Below, piece by piece: positions 1 to 14,262 of a stretch of DNA of 64,000 nt. The notes below the pieces were generated by a model. It saw nothing but the letters and a program-made list of their open reading frames with translations, ran no database searches and was not told the origin of the DNA. Source of the DNA: Eumeta japonica (Eukaryota > Arthropoda > Insecta > Lepidoptera > Psychidae); the NCBI GenBank assembly GCA_005406025.1, contig BGZK01000018.1:248001-312000 (forward strand), given 5' to 3'. The position numbers were made by a program, and so were the translations under genes. Position 1 is the stretch's first letter. Each line of letters starts with the position of its first letter.

Positions 1-230
1 AATCAGAAAAGAAATCAACTTCGAAAACAAAAACGATATCAGGATCGGAAATGAGAGCCGAATTAGGATTGTAATTATCGAGAACAAGTGTAATTGGAGC
101 CGAGGTCAGAAATAAATAAAATCTAGAAGAAGACTATGCAAAGTTAGTACGAAATAGAACTGGGACTAGATTTGAACCAAAGTAGGGATCGGTGTTGAAA
201 TTAAAATCAAGATGCTAAAATGAAAGAACT
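1..230 (-). repeat. Degenerate ATCGG-type repeat, left arm of an inverted pair
   Basis: Purine-rich run built of variants of AATCGGAA/AATTAGGA. Its right end, read on the minus strand (GTGGAAGTAGAATGAG), matches the start of the copy at 345-760 (GTGGACCTAGAATGAA). The repeat is cut by the window edge. Confidence 0.7.
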
Positions 231-244
231 CATTCTACTTCCAC

Positions 245-290
245 CACAACTAGCTGCCCATTTAGAACCCTAAATCGGCAGCTAGTTGTG
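245..290. repeat. Hairpin with 14-bp perfect arms
   Basis: CACAACTAGCTGCC at 245-258 pairs with GGCAGCTAGTTGTG at 277-290. A second hairpin, TAGGTCCAC/GTGGACCTA, follows at 321-342. Both sit at the centre of the inverted repeat pair. Confidence 0.8.
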
Positions 291-344
291 AGTAACTTAT
301 AATACACTAGGTTTTGCCCGTAGGTCCACCCGCGTGGACCTAGA

Positions 345-760
345 ATGAATTCCTTCATCTTGGAGATCGAACAATCACGCTTTCAGCTATATTATCCCGA
401 TTGCCATCCCATTTTCCATTCTGAGCCGGTTCGGTTCTCGATGCCAATTTGCCTCACTCTCGATTTCGGTTGTAGTCTTGCTTTTAATTCTCAATCCGTT
501 TTCGATATTCTAATTCGAGATTCCAATTATGATTCCGCACTAAATCCCGGTTCCACTCTCAATTCTCATTTCGGTACTGATCCACACTCTTAATTCTAAT
601 TTTAGTCCCACATTCAATTGTAGGATTGCAATTAGCTCCTTAGTCTCTTTCTCGATATTGATTCCTCTCGGTCTCGACTCTTGATTCTACTCCTCGTTCC
701 AATTGTAATTTCGATTCCTCTACCGTTCAACGTCCCGATTTGGACGAAACTGGGATAAAA
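345..760 (+). repeat. Degenerate ATCGG-type repeat, right arm of the inverted pair
   Basis: Header GTGGACCTAGAATGAATTCC, then ~400 bp of pyrimidine-rich variants of ATTCCGATT. It is open for 82 codons from 345, but composition is that of a decayed simple repeat, so I do not call a gene. 760-1190 holds nothing I recognise. Confidence 0.7.
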
Positions 761-1208
761 GCTAGTATCAAAATAAATTTTAGGCTACATTAGTCGAGGT
801 TAGTGTAGCTCTTTACGAGTGAAAGAATTTTAAGAATTTCAATATTTTTTACTAGCATAAATATGCTGAGAAAATTAAAAAGAAATATTAATAGTTTATT
901 GTAATGACGAAGCTTCTCATTAGCGAAGGAGATTTTAGAATCGTTTAAGAGTACAAATACGCTGACGAAGTCGGATACGAATGTTAATTTTATTCACGCG
1001 AATGTATTCACGCAAGTGCAAGCAATAAGTTAATAAATATTTGTCCTACTCGGATGAAAGGTATCTATCTCATAAAATACGAATAAATATATATTTTTTT
1101 TATATAATTTAAAGGTAATATGTTATAAAATATAATTTGATGCCGGGATCCTGTGAAATGTGGATAAAATCCAGATTTAGTATATAAAAATTAGGAGTAC
1201 AAACCCAC

Positions 1209-1655
1209 CTGACTTCCTATCGTAATTTTTGGTATAATATGCACGGGAGCCGACTGAAAATTATCCTGACGGTTGTGATGGAGTTGTTTAGCTGCGTCTA
1301 GCACAAAATTTACAATATTCCGAGTCCAAGTATTGATGGAGTACTTATATGACGTAACGATAGCCATGATCGCTACGAACGGCAGAATTTCATAGGCGTT
1401 CGTATCCCCTATCGCGTGTGTGCCGCTGATAATTTGCGAGCCATCCGGCAGCTCTTTGAAATTATGCGGTTTCGCCAATTCTGTGGAAGGTGTGCATTCG
1501 ACGTCGACTTCGGCCAAAACCGGTTGGGGTTTCTTCTTTTTCATTGCTCTCATTTTGCTCCTCTGCCTGGCATCTGCTGTCAGCAGAATCCGTCTAGGAA
1601 CCTCCTCCGGTGGAACAGTTTCCACCTCATCTTCGACGCACTCCACTGGTACCAG
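1209..1655 (-). CDS. Exon 19 of the large gene (domain repeat 3, first half)
   Basis: 149 codons, phase 0 both sides, donor CAG|GTGGGT. After a charged linker the third domain copy begins: LPDGSQIISGTHAIGDTNAY, SYKYSINTW, IVNFVLDAAKQLHHN. The second half, with any FD motif, must lie beyond position 1. I found no further exon in 1-1208. Confidence 0.85.
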
Positions 1656-4454
1656 CTACACAAATCCAATTCTAAATAGTTCTATTAAATTAAACAAATT
1701 GTATAATAACTCTACACGTACAATCAATTTCGATTGTAGTGTATATCAATGCTTACATACAAGTCAGCATTGATATACTTATATAAGTACATACATACAA
1801 ATATATTTATCATCTCGAGCTACACAATGCACAAAACAAGCGACGAATCAGTATTCCCGGTTTAATCGCCACGGAGAAAATATATGTTAATTGCGAGCAG
1901 ATTCAATAAGTATAGATTGTATTGTGATGTACCAAATTTCGTAAAATTGAGTATTTCCAAAAAATGTACCGCATAAATTAATTACATCATATTTATACGA
2001 CAAAGCCTAAATAATTTATATCATTAAAACATATTATGATTTTATTCATTTGAAATAATACACTTTTTACAGGTCTACCTACCCCTAGTATGAAAATAGT
2101 GAATCTGCATATTAGACAAAAATAGGCAGGTAGTGTCATTAGATATGTGTCACCATTTATCACCTTATTCAAAACAAAAAACACGGGTGCGTTCTTATTT
2201 TTATAAGTAATAAGACGTTTTAGGGTCTCCTGTTTCTTATTATTTTTTTTTTACACACTTTTATACAAACCTCAGGTTCCGACTGCGGCGACGGCGGCGG
2301 CGGGGGCAACGGTGGAGGCAAAACCAATTCTTCCACTTCTTCCTTTTTTCCCGCTTCCTCTTCTTCGGCATTTTCTTCTTCCTAGCAACATAAGCAAAAT
2401 AAGATTCATATTTTACATTAATCACGAATTACATTAAATAATTATATTAAGAGAATAGTATTATTTATAATTATCAGTCACCCGCGGCTTTGTTTTCATT
2501 AGCATAGAAATAATTCCATCATAATTCATGTCCCTGTCTCGATCCTCGTTGCGATCTCTATTCTAATAGCAATCCCACTTTCGAGTCTGATTCCGATCCC
2601 GATATCGATTTATTTTATTGCATTTATGAATTATACCAACCTCCCAGGTTCCAAAAATATATTGCACAAGTTCAACGCCAGCATCGATTGTTGAGCGACG
2701 CCGGACAAAGCCGAACTGTTTATTAGACTGCTTATTATTGGTATAAAAATGTACTAACAACTGATTTAAGATTAATTTTTCAAATATTTTGTTAAGTGAC
2801 GATAGTATAGATATGGGTCTAAAGTTATTGGGGCTTGATGCACTACCGCCTTTAAATAATGGAATTACTTTACTCTCTTTCATCAAATCGGTAAACACGC
2901 CATCATCTAAACACTTATTAAAGATAAACACCAAATACGTTGCAATGTAATCTATAATGGAGTTTACAATTATAATAGAAAGACCATGAATGTCAGCAGT
3001 CCTTCTCATGTCTAAAGATTTAAATGTTTTGATAACCTCTTCAGAACTAACATGTTTAAATTTTAATTCCAATTTAATATTATAAATCGGACTATTTTTC
3101 TTCAGTAATGATTCGGCAAGAGCGGGAGATGAGTTAAGAGAACTGGTAGTTAAAACAGGAATGTCAGTAGAGAAGATTTCGAAGGCCTTAGTGTCTTCAT
3201 TCAAGGTTTTGTCATCTAACTTAAGTTTAAAATCAGTAACTCGGTCCTTAATTCTTCCAATCTCGTTCTTTATGTGGGGTGTCATTTTCATAACATTATC
3301 GCTATTGTGTTTATCATGAAATTCTGATCGGGAAACTACGTCATTATGGAGTAACAAGCCGGGCACTCGACCTTCTGAAGTCGTATTTGAGTAACAGGGT
3401 TCAGAGAATTGATGACAATGGCGTGAGATCGTCAGGATCTATAGTCCACATGGATGTACCACAGGGATCAATTCTAGGTCCCTTTCTTTTTTTAGTCCAC
3501 ATTAATGATATAACTAACTTTGTGAAGGATGTTCATGAAATAGTACTGTTTGCAGATGATACTTCTTTATTATTGAAAGTTAAAAGGCAACAATCCACTT
3601 ATAACGATGTGTACAATGCTATCTCTAAGATATGGAAATGGTTTACTGCAAATGACCTACTTCTTAATGAAATGAAAAGACTTACTTACTGCAAACTTAA
3701 AACAATAGGTCAGAACTTACCGCTTCCTCTTCGTCACCTTCGCCCGGCTGGAAAATAGGGAGAAAGCGTATTTATTACTGATTGTGTATGACATATGTTT
3801 TTAGTGTGGTGTGTTGGATTTTTGGAACAAGCTTAGGTCTATCCTCTCTTTTCCCACAGATGTCATAAATCCTACATTTCTATTTCTCGATGATTGCAAA
3901 CATTTTCTTTATATATATATATAGAGGATTTGACTAACATTAATTTATACAATATTATTGAAATTTATTTACAAAAGGAATATATACAAAACTGTAGTTT
4001 CTACACAGTATTATATAAATTATTACGAAATTCGATTCACATAAATTGTAATAAAAATCATCCAAATTGTAAAAGTTGAAATTGTATATTTGCAATTCTT
4101 TTTTAACTCTCAATAGCTCTTTACATATTGGAATAACATTTCCTTTTAACGTTTCTTTTTATGTCTAGTACGAAATCTGGGAATAAAATTTAATTATGAA
4201 CTACAGAAAAACAGATATCAATTGCAATTTACGATATGCGTGGCAAAATGGGCAACTTTTTCAATGGTGACATTTCTTACCGCTTTGGGCTCCTCGGGCT
4301 CCGGCTCCGGGTCGGGGTCGGGGTCGGGCGGCTCGTTGGTCTTGTCGCGCGGCTTCGGCCACCGCGGCACCACTTGCGTCACCGACACCGTCGGCGAGTC
4401 CAAACTTACTAAGACGCGTTTGTGATAAATACACTTAAATATAATAATACAATT

Positions 4455-4534
<80 letters not shown>

Positions 4535-7500
4535 AAAGTCGTCGCTGCTAATGTGTTCACGTTTTGATGTATTATGTATCTGTAGGATGAGAGACATGTC
4601 TAGACTACCTTTTCAATTTTTAATCTATTATTTCGATGCAATATATTTATTACTCGTATGTTTAAAAAGAAAATAAATCTAGATCTCGAGATACGAGACA
4701 TATTCTGGTGATGAAAATTTACTTTTCGTATTAAATTAAATTGCATAATACCACGTTGTATATGATAAAAATGGTAAATCTGATAATGACCTAAAAAAAA
4801 TAATTAATATAATGATTTTCCCATTATCATCCAAACTCCGATACGAATTCAAGGCTTTAAATAGATCCTGTCTCTTTGTAACACAACAGAGGTCATGGCT
4901 CGATCACTCATAGAATTATCAAAATTTTAAAAGTCCATATCCCTTAATATTATATCCTCTAGTTTATTTAATATACTAATAAGGGGTATTGACTTAATAA
5001 TTTGTTGCACATTAGCAACTAGTTGGAACTCCATTGAGTTCAAACTAGGAATCTCTTCTTCCTAATGGAAAACTGCCTTCCGAACGAGTAGTAGGTAAAT
5101 TCATAAAATATAATGTCGTATTTTATTTATGTTACGATCTTTGAAGATATTCAAAATAAAATTATTTTGAATATCTTTAAAAATAATCTAGCGTGCCTTG
5201 CAAAGAGAAAAATGAGTGGGGCCATACCGAAATACCCTTTTATTTCTGATTCCGAAGAGTTCATTATAATAATCTAAGAGCCAGTGGCCGACAGACACCA
5301 AGTATTTTACCAAACTCTAAATTTCGCTCAGGCACACTATCATTTCTACTATACATGTGATTGGGAAAATCGGGCGGCATTACTGGTTGATATTTGTTTT
5401 CATCATCCGATTTAGTGGATGATGAAAACCAATGACATGAAGATGATTCCGAAGATGATATTGAAGAATAAAAGAAAATAATGGCCGATATCGATATAAA
5501 ACTACGTTATTTTTGAAATACAAAAACAGTTATTTTCATTTATCAAATTCATATTTTGCCTTGAGTGAAAAAAAAAATACATACAAAAATGTCAATTAAT
5601 CCTTTTTATTATCATTGTGCTCTGATTTTTATTCCTGTTTTACAGTGATCGCGTTTTCTTTATTATCTATGATCCATCTAACAGCAGTAAATATGTTAAT
5701 TCCTATAATTATATCAATTTTACAAACAAAATAACCTATTCGGTTGTATGAAAATTAATTGGATTTAAGAGTGGGTACCATACATACTTATGCTAGTGCC
5801 ATGGATAAGGTTTCGCGGTCTGCTGAAATGTTACGACCAGCGAAAACGTCCGTTATGATAAACATAGGCTAACAATTATCTACAATAAATAATGTGTGAA
5901 ACTTTCACATTTATAAAAAAAAAAAAAACATTTTTGGAAGTGCTGCCGTGGCCTTACAACAGCGATAATCGTCTGCAAGTGTTATTTTTCAATAACAATA
6001 ATGGCATGCATTAAAATATACAAACGGCAGCTTTGCAAGTATTACATTCGAAGTCGGCTTGATTCGTATAGCTGTTACACCTCTTTGACTTGGGGCTTAG
6101 TGAGTACGTAGTGCAGTAGATATAGTAGGTATGAGAAACTGACTGACCAAGAGTTTGATAAAATATCGCTTGTCGGCCACTGGCTCTTAAACTATAGTAT
6201 TCAATTATCAAGTATTTTAAGTAATTTTGAGTTTAAAACTATTTTGTTTCCCTTCGTTCGCGATCGTTGCCGCTAATTTCAGTTCAAAGTCTCAGACTTG
6301 AGTTACATGTTTTGTTTTTTGCATTTCGTTTGCCGCAAAAGCTTGTTTTACGGCAAACAAAAGTGGAATACAGAATACATGCGTGAAAATAAAATGCGAA
6401 CCTTTAGAAACAATATTGTGAGAGCTTGTGATGCTTGAGAAGTTTAGGTGGCCCTTACAGTGTGTCGCAAAAAAGAAACGTACCTAATATTTTTCCCATC
6501 TACCCACCGGAGTAGGCCACCCAATCTACTAGTTTGTATCTTTTTAAAAAGACGCAAACGAGTTTGTGTTCTTAATTTTACAAACCACACAAGACCACTA
6601 GCAGATTATATTATATGACAACTTGGCGCTTACCAACTTTTGGTTCAATTTCAACATCTGGGGGAATCTTGTATTTTGGTGGAATGGTCGGAAGATATTC
6701 ATCTTGAATGCTGTCCACCAACGAAACAATATCACCCAGTTTCTCCTCGTCTAGCAATGCCTGTTTTTAAATATAGTGTTTGTTATTTTTTAAAGTTAGA
6801 ACTACATCATTGCTTTTGTAAACACTTGACCCAAATACAAATTTTGCTTTATAGTTACATTAAAATTAAAAAAAAATATTAAATGCAACTTTTACAAAAA
6901 AAAGATAATATATTTTACATATATAAAAAAAACCCGTGTCACGATGTCACGTGTTTGGCCGCGCTAAACTACAAAACCGATTTTAAAGAAATTTGGCATT
7001 ATGTATGCAATTTGGTCCAGCTTGAAATATAGAAAAGTTTTTATACCCATAGGTGGCGTAGTCGTCGAGATCTATTTTTTCAGATTCTCATTTAAAATGC
7101 ATACAACAACAAATTTTAATTTCCCTAAGCCCCCGCGCCTCAATTGGCGTAAGACGGATTGACGAAAATATTGTTCACCAAATTGCATCACACTAAATTT
7201 AAATTAAATCCTCTTCTTTAAAATAACAATATCATGTAGACTAAGACCGGTAGAGCTGTAGTAACTGAAAATGGAACGGGGAGCAGAATCAAGAACCAGG
7301 ACCGGGATCAAAATCAAAAATGAGTCTGAGGTTACAGTAGAATGTGGGACCGATATCAAAATCAAGAGCCCGGTCGGGATCGAAATACAAAAGTTTCCAT
7401 AAATCTAATCTAATCTAAATGAATGTATGATTTTTCTTCCGCCAAATCCCAATTGGAAATGTGACTGGTAGCAGAATCAGAATTGAGAACAGGAGCAGGA

Positions 7501-10500
7501 TTAGAATTAAAAGTGAGACCGGAACCAAAAATAAGAACGAGACTGGGGTTGAAAACGAGCGTGGGGTCGGGATCGGAATTAAAAGTATGTATGACTGTAA
7601 TTAGAATCGAAAGCGTGACCAGGACTGAAATTGACATCGATCGATACAAAAGATGGATAAATTCGTTCTATATCCATTTTGACCGAGCTGCGAAAAGTAA
7701 CTAGATACATAATCTGCTCTGTTTTTATACCAACTTTACCAAATAAACTATAATCATTAATACGATATATTCATTATTATTATACGAGGGGCGTTCAAAT
7801 AAAAAATGAGAATAAGTATATTGCCGGTAACTTTTATTAAATATTATTTTATTTTTCTATATAGTCGCCTTTTAACATAATATATTTATCATATATTTTC
7901 TTGAGTTTCTTTGGAACTGTTGCAATAAGATCCCGATTTTTAGCTCAATATACAGCCATGGATGATATACAGGGGCGTAGCTACCGCCGTATCTGCCGTA
8001 TCAATTATATGGGGCCCCCGGACTACGGGGGCCCCCAACGTGCGTAAGCAAAAATTGATAAAAACTTTTTTTTTATTTCACAAATGACTAATGTCAAAAA
8101 AAGCAATTTCTTTCTTTCCCGCATAAAGCATGCGTTCAAAAGTTGGCAGCATTCCCTAACAGCAATCATAAACTAAGAAAGCATGTTGAAGTGATGAGGT
8201 TGAAGTTTGAACCTTTTGGCAATAAATAAAAGACGTACTATGATCTATTTGACAGTGAAAGAAAAAAATGAATATTAATGTAATCCGCCGTACATAAATA
8301 ATGACGGTTGCTATGACAAAGATGAGGATGACGTACAAAGTCCTTTAGTACTTAATGTATGAATAAAAATATTAAGGTTATAACTTATTTTTTAATGAAG
8401 TTTTTCAATATTTTAATGGTCATTTTGTTTTTCAGAGCACAGATGAATCCAAAAAAATCTCAAAAATCGCTCTTGCTGTTCTCGAGTTATAAATGGTGTA
8501 ACTAACACAACTTTCTTTTGAATTGTTTGTAAAAAAATTGGAAAAAGTGACAGATAGATAATTATGATGAATAAATATTTCTTTTAATTTTATGCAATTT
8601 TTTTTTATGAGAAATCTTTACCCTTCCTAAGGGCCCCCAAACAATTTTTTATACGGGGCTCCGCCAAGGCATGCTACGCTTCTGATGACATATGACTTCA
8701 CCATTCTCATCCAGAGACAAAATTACAGTCTATGATTTGGAAAAAACTATCATCTCCAACCCCTAAGAAATTCAAGGCGAGTCGTTCTGTCGGAAAAATC
8801 ATAGGCTCTCTTTTCTGGGTTAGTGAAGAAGCAGTCATGGTAGATTATCTCGACCGTGGAGGAATTTTTGGCTACAGAACAAATACAAAAGTTACGTAAT
8901 GAAATTCGAAAGAAACGACGGGGTAAACTAGCGCAAATTTTTTTTTTTTTCATCAAGATAATTCCTTGGCTCACTGGTCCACCGTTGCTATGGCGGCGAT
9001 TAGAGACGCTGGCTTTGAAATACTTGAGCATCTTCCATATTCATCCGACTTTGCACCTAGTGATTTCTATCTATTACCAAGGTTGGATAAACATCTGAAG
9101 GGACAAAAATTTGAAGATGATGAAGCAGTAGTAGTTGCGGTACAGAAATTTACAGGAAGAGTTTTTGAGACAGGATTTTTAAACTTAAAATAACACCAAA
9201 TATATAGTGCTAAAAGCAATCGTAACGAAAAATAAAATAACATTTATTAAAAGTTACCGGCGACATACTCATCCTCACTTTTTATTAAAAGTCCTTCGCT
9301 ATTAGTACAATTTAATAAAACCAACTATTTCTTCAATATTTATTAATTTTCCTCCAGGGAAATTAAAAATAGAGAAACAGTATAAAAAAAATTAATGTAG
9401 ACGATTTTCAAAATCAAGTAAAAGTCTCCTAATCCGCCCGTGTATTTATAAGTTTTGTTATATGGATTAGATTTGGATCGAATTTTTAGATATGTTCTTA
9501 TGTGTTACAAAGGTAGTTACCTATTATAAAGGTAGTTACTACAAACATGGTAGTTATCTGTCCCCTCTGCTTATATTCATTTTTGAAATATTGTTATAAA
9601 TTTTTTTTCGAAATCTTATTGGAAATGAGAATGAGTAAATGATCTGAATCGATTCTATGCGTACGCGGTCGTAACTGCCACGAGTTGAGCTATAGACAGC
9701 TCATCTATATTAGAATATATCTTTTATTTCATTCTACAACAACAAAGGAACAAAAAAATATAAGTAAAGAAGCAGCAACTATGGTTGTGGATAAATAAAC
9801 AAATGTTTACGTACATTTTCATCGGTTGCTCGCATAGGGTAAACTTCCAAAACTTCGTTACCGATTCCATGTTCTTGCGCATGCTCATGCGTTTCTAATA
9901 CGACCCTTTTGACCTCACGTTTGGAAAGCGGCATTTTTTCATCACTAAGCGAGCATACTAGTTTCATCTGTAAGAAAATGTATAATTTATGAATTCGTTT
10001 ATTGTTACCAACTCGTCCCACTGTGACGAATAACTATGTGCCTACCTTTTCTTCCGCTTTTTTCAATTTTAAAACTTTGAAAGCATGGATAGAGAATTGT
10101 GTAGACGGAGGCATATAATTCCAGTTCTTCTCTATAATATCCGCCATTGCTTCCGTATTGAGTAGCATCCAAACGCAGGCCATCCCGCCCTTGTTCGCTC
10201 TCAAACCATTCGGCGTCCGAGGATACGGATCGAACAAGTAGAACATCTCCTTCTGCCGCCATATAGCCAAAGTGTAGTTGTTGAATTGTAATATACCGCT
10301 GCTATATTCCTTATTGAAAAAATCGTCTAAAGCTATCCGTATATTTATCAGGCAATCTTTGGTAGCGAACATTTGTCCTTTGATTTTTTCCTTGTAGACG
10401 ATAATCTCGCACGCGTAAGGCCCAATAATTATACTGTTAGGTATATTATCGATAATCAAATCGATCATTACACTAGGATGGGAGCAGTCTATGAACAGTT

Positions 10501-13500
10501 TGGTGCCTAAACGCAGGATCTTATCAACAGTTTTCGTATGCCAACGATTCGGAGGCGATATTTTAGCATAGGTCAAAGCAGCTACAGCTATCGTCAGAGC
10601 TTGCCGGTATTTGGCATCCTCGAAACAACGATCACCCAAATGCATCGTGGCGTTCACGACCGCACAGTTTTCGTTCAATATCCTGTATCCCATCGTGGCT
10701 TTTTCACTTAGGCTCAATTCTTTTTCGGATTCCAAATCGTCTTCTTCTTTTTCATCTATCATTTTCAGCACTTTCAGAGGTGCTATAGCGAATTTTTGGT
10801 TGTCAACTATACTCCTTACCAATAAAATTTCGATTATATCGTTCAAATCCTTTACATTGATCAAAGCTGCGCATCCATTAGAAAAGTTGGAATATGCTTT
10901 TGAATCTCTACCAGCAGGGTCGAATAAAAAATAACAAATTTTGTCTTTCCATATTACAACTTTAAGTACCCTGGAAATATTAAAAGTTTAAATAAACATA
11001 AGCAATATTTAAATTGCTTATACCTGCATAATATATAGAAGTCCCTACCTTGATAGTAATATTCCTGCTCTGTTATCGTTGAAAAATACTTTTAAGCCCC
11101 TACAGAGATTGTAAATGGTCGGGTCCAATGACATGGTGTAACCAACGACTTCCGGTTCACCGAGCAAAACTTTCATTCGTTTCCCATTTAAAACCATCGT
11201 TTGTTTTTTTCCGAATTGTAAAACTTCGCATATCCCCTTATACGGAGTGTGATCGTGGAGTTTGCTCGCACATTGTTGATACCTTTACAAAGAAGAAATT
11301 ATATAAATTAGCATTGTTCACGGCGTCGCTCACATCAAAATAAAATAAATTCTTACAATTTTATATCCATTCTATATATTATATTCCATATAGTAACCGG
11401 ACGCAATTCCGTTGTTGATATGTGGAACGGAAAACGATCTCTCATTTTTGCATTATTAATAACCTTTCAAACATTCCCTGTAGAGTACCAGAATAAAAAG
11501 TACCTATTCTATCTTCAGGCTATATTTACGGAAAATTTAATGATAATCGTGACAGGTTACCCTGCTACAATCTTTTATTTCAAATATAATAATACATATA
11601 TATAAATTTAGATTTAGCAATTTTTTATTTATTATCCTAATATCTCCCCGGTTTCGCTCCCGTGGACATTAAATGAATTCCTTCATACGCTATATCAACT
11701 GATTTTTCTATCAATTTTGATCAAGATCACGTCCTGTTCTCAGTGTCAATTCTGGTTCCGTTGCCGGGTCTGGTCCCCGTCGGCTCTAAATTCCAATATA
11801 GACCTCGCTACTGACCTTGGCCCTCCCTTGGGCATTAATGTTTTTTTTTTATTTATACTGCAACGGACATCAAAACAAACATAATATTCTTAGTATCCTA
11901 AAATCAAGTCTGATTCCGCATCGAACGGTCAATGTCTCATATAGATACAGTCAGTAACACTTATGAGATTGCGTGACAAGAAAACAATTTTCATTATATT
12001 ATATACATAGCGGTTATCCGTCCGCTTCGTTGAGCATAAACTAATATTCAACAATAATTGTTTTTTTTATGATTCAGATATGTCCGTGGTTTCACATGCG
12101 TACACTAGATTGAATTCCTTCATTTTTAATACTAGTCGTTCTCGCTGTCAATTCTGCTCCCGATCTCGCTATTGCAATAAGCCCTTGATACCAATTGTAG
12201 TCCTTCTCGACCATGGATATTATAATAGTAACCACAAATTACCATTCTTACTGATATTTATAAAATTATTACATAAAAGATAAACTTGTTATATAAAACA
12301 CAATGATATTATATTAATATTACTTATTCCTTTATACCAAATTTGATTACATTTCTAATCAATCCAGCCGTCAGTGTACGACAAATATCCAACCAAACAT
12401 ACATTTACATTTATCATATTATAAATAGCCTATAACGATCCACAAACGATTCCGCATTGAATGGTCAAAGTCCCAATTACAATCCATCAACCGTCAGCGT
12501 ATGACAAACGTCCTATACAAAGAATTTTACATTTTTGTATTATGAATAGCCTATGGCCTATACCCACAAACGGTTCGACGGCGAATCGTCAAGTCCCAAT
12601 TACAATCCGTCCACCTGTCACCGTATAACAGACATCCACACAAATATACTTTTACATTTTTAATAATGGACATAACTATTGACAACGTGCACTTTATCGA
12701 ACTGAAAAAAGAGTATACAGCATGGATTTTATAATGCATCTTTTTGCAAATATTCATAATCTCTTTTTATTCAGTACATAGTTACTGCTTATCGATAAAT
12801 ATTTTTTCTTGTGGAATAAAAATTGTTCATGTAGCTCTAAGTTTTATTTTAATGAAATTGTTAGCTATATAATAACCATGAATAGCTGGTTTTAGTCGTG
12901 AAGAGCCATTTAGGAGTACTACAAGAAATTTCAAATGATACTTTATGAACTATTCAAGTGATAACTAAATAAAATGTATCAATTATATTCGTTTCTTTTT
13001 TCTTTTGTTAACTTATTATGTCAATTTGATATACATGCAAAATTTCTTAAAATTAAGGCCGACTATATTCATAATGGATTTTATTATGCATCTTTTCGCA
13101 AATATTCATAATCTTCCCTCCTTATAAAACAATTTTGTCAAAGAAACAATAGTCATTAAAGTAACAATGTCGAGAAAAATAACTAAAAATGTCTATGTAG
13201 AAATGTCGTACTGACAACCTTAGAAAAGTAGACGTGTAAGTACTGCGCCCCAACGCATCGCACGTCCGGCCACTTGATTGCTTCCGCAATTTTAGTCTGG
13301 CCGAGCATTTATTGTGGCTATGTCTATATTGTTTTATATTATTTATAATTCAATGATATATTTTTGTTACAGTTACTTTGTCAAAGTTGTTCTAAAAAAG
13401 TAGGAGATTATGAATATTAAAGTATTGTAATTTGTTTTAACTAATGTTGGTTAAAAATAATCACAAGTTTTCCTAAATTAATTAATTGAAGTATAACTTA

Positions 13501-14216
13501 ATTGGTTACCGTCGTGATACGATTTTTATGGACAATGACTACACATACAGTTGAAGTTTTATAAATTGTAGATTTGTTATAACTACTCTAATCATTAAAA
13601 ATATAAATTTTTTCAATTCAGCGCACTTCACTCCGTCAATAACTACTAAGTTCATTTCAAACTCTCTTGCTGCTTTAGCGCCACTATGGAAGGATTTGGA
13701 ACTGTTATTTACAACTTATAGCTGTACACTTTTGTAATTATTCCCCCACATGAGAGGGTTCTCCTTACCTCTACCCTCCATACTCATTTAGTTTTTGTCA
13801 TGTCGTCGACGATGGCGTAGCATACGAAAAATGTATGAGAAAACAAATTTTCTTCATATTTTTTTGCTATTCTGAACGAATCAAAATCCAATAAATCAAA
13901 ATCTTAAAAATCTGTGCAGTTGTTTTTGCGTTACAAGTGGTTACACCGTTTGTATCGCAATTAACTTAACCTAACACGACTTTGTTTTATATATATCTAT
14001 CTATACATATATAATGAAAATAGATTGTCTTTGTTCGCCAATCACGTAAAAACTACTAAACGTATAGACATGGGACCGGGACCATTCGATGCGGAATGAT
14101 TTGTAGATGGTTCTAGGCTACTGATTTTTCAAATTCCGTAAATCCTTCGCCATTTTATTTATAAATAAAATTACCCAGCGAAGCGGCGGGCAGCTAGTAA
14201 TTATATATAATATGTG

Positions 14217-14262
<46 letters not shown>

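Larger units (their letters stand above)
7794..9300 (+). mobile_element. Mariner-family relic (copy A) with nested hAT-like element
   Basis: Ends are inverted: ACGAGGGGCGTTCAAATAAA at the left, and read on the minus strand GCGAAGGACTTTTAATAAA at the right, followed in both by AAGTGAG(A/G)AT and GCCGGTAACTTTTA. Flanked by TA. Internal part deleted on the left; copy B is at 18449. Lies in intron 14 of the large gene. Confidence 0.8.

Noticed and set aside
345..593. 82-codon plus-strand ORF
   Set aside because: Lies wholly in a degenerate ATTCCGAT tract; open only because of composition.
1416..1773. Plus-strand open frames across exon 19 of the large gene
   Set aside because: Antisense shadows of the minus-strand exon; composition and splice sites support the minus strand.
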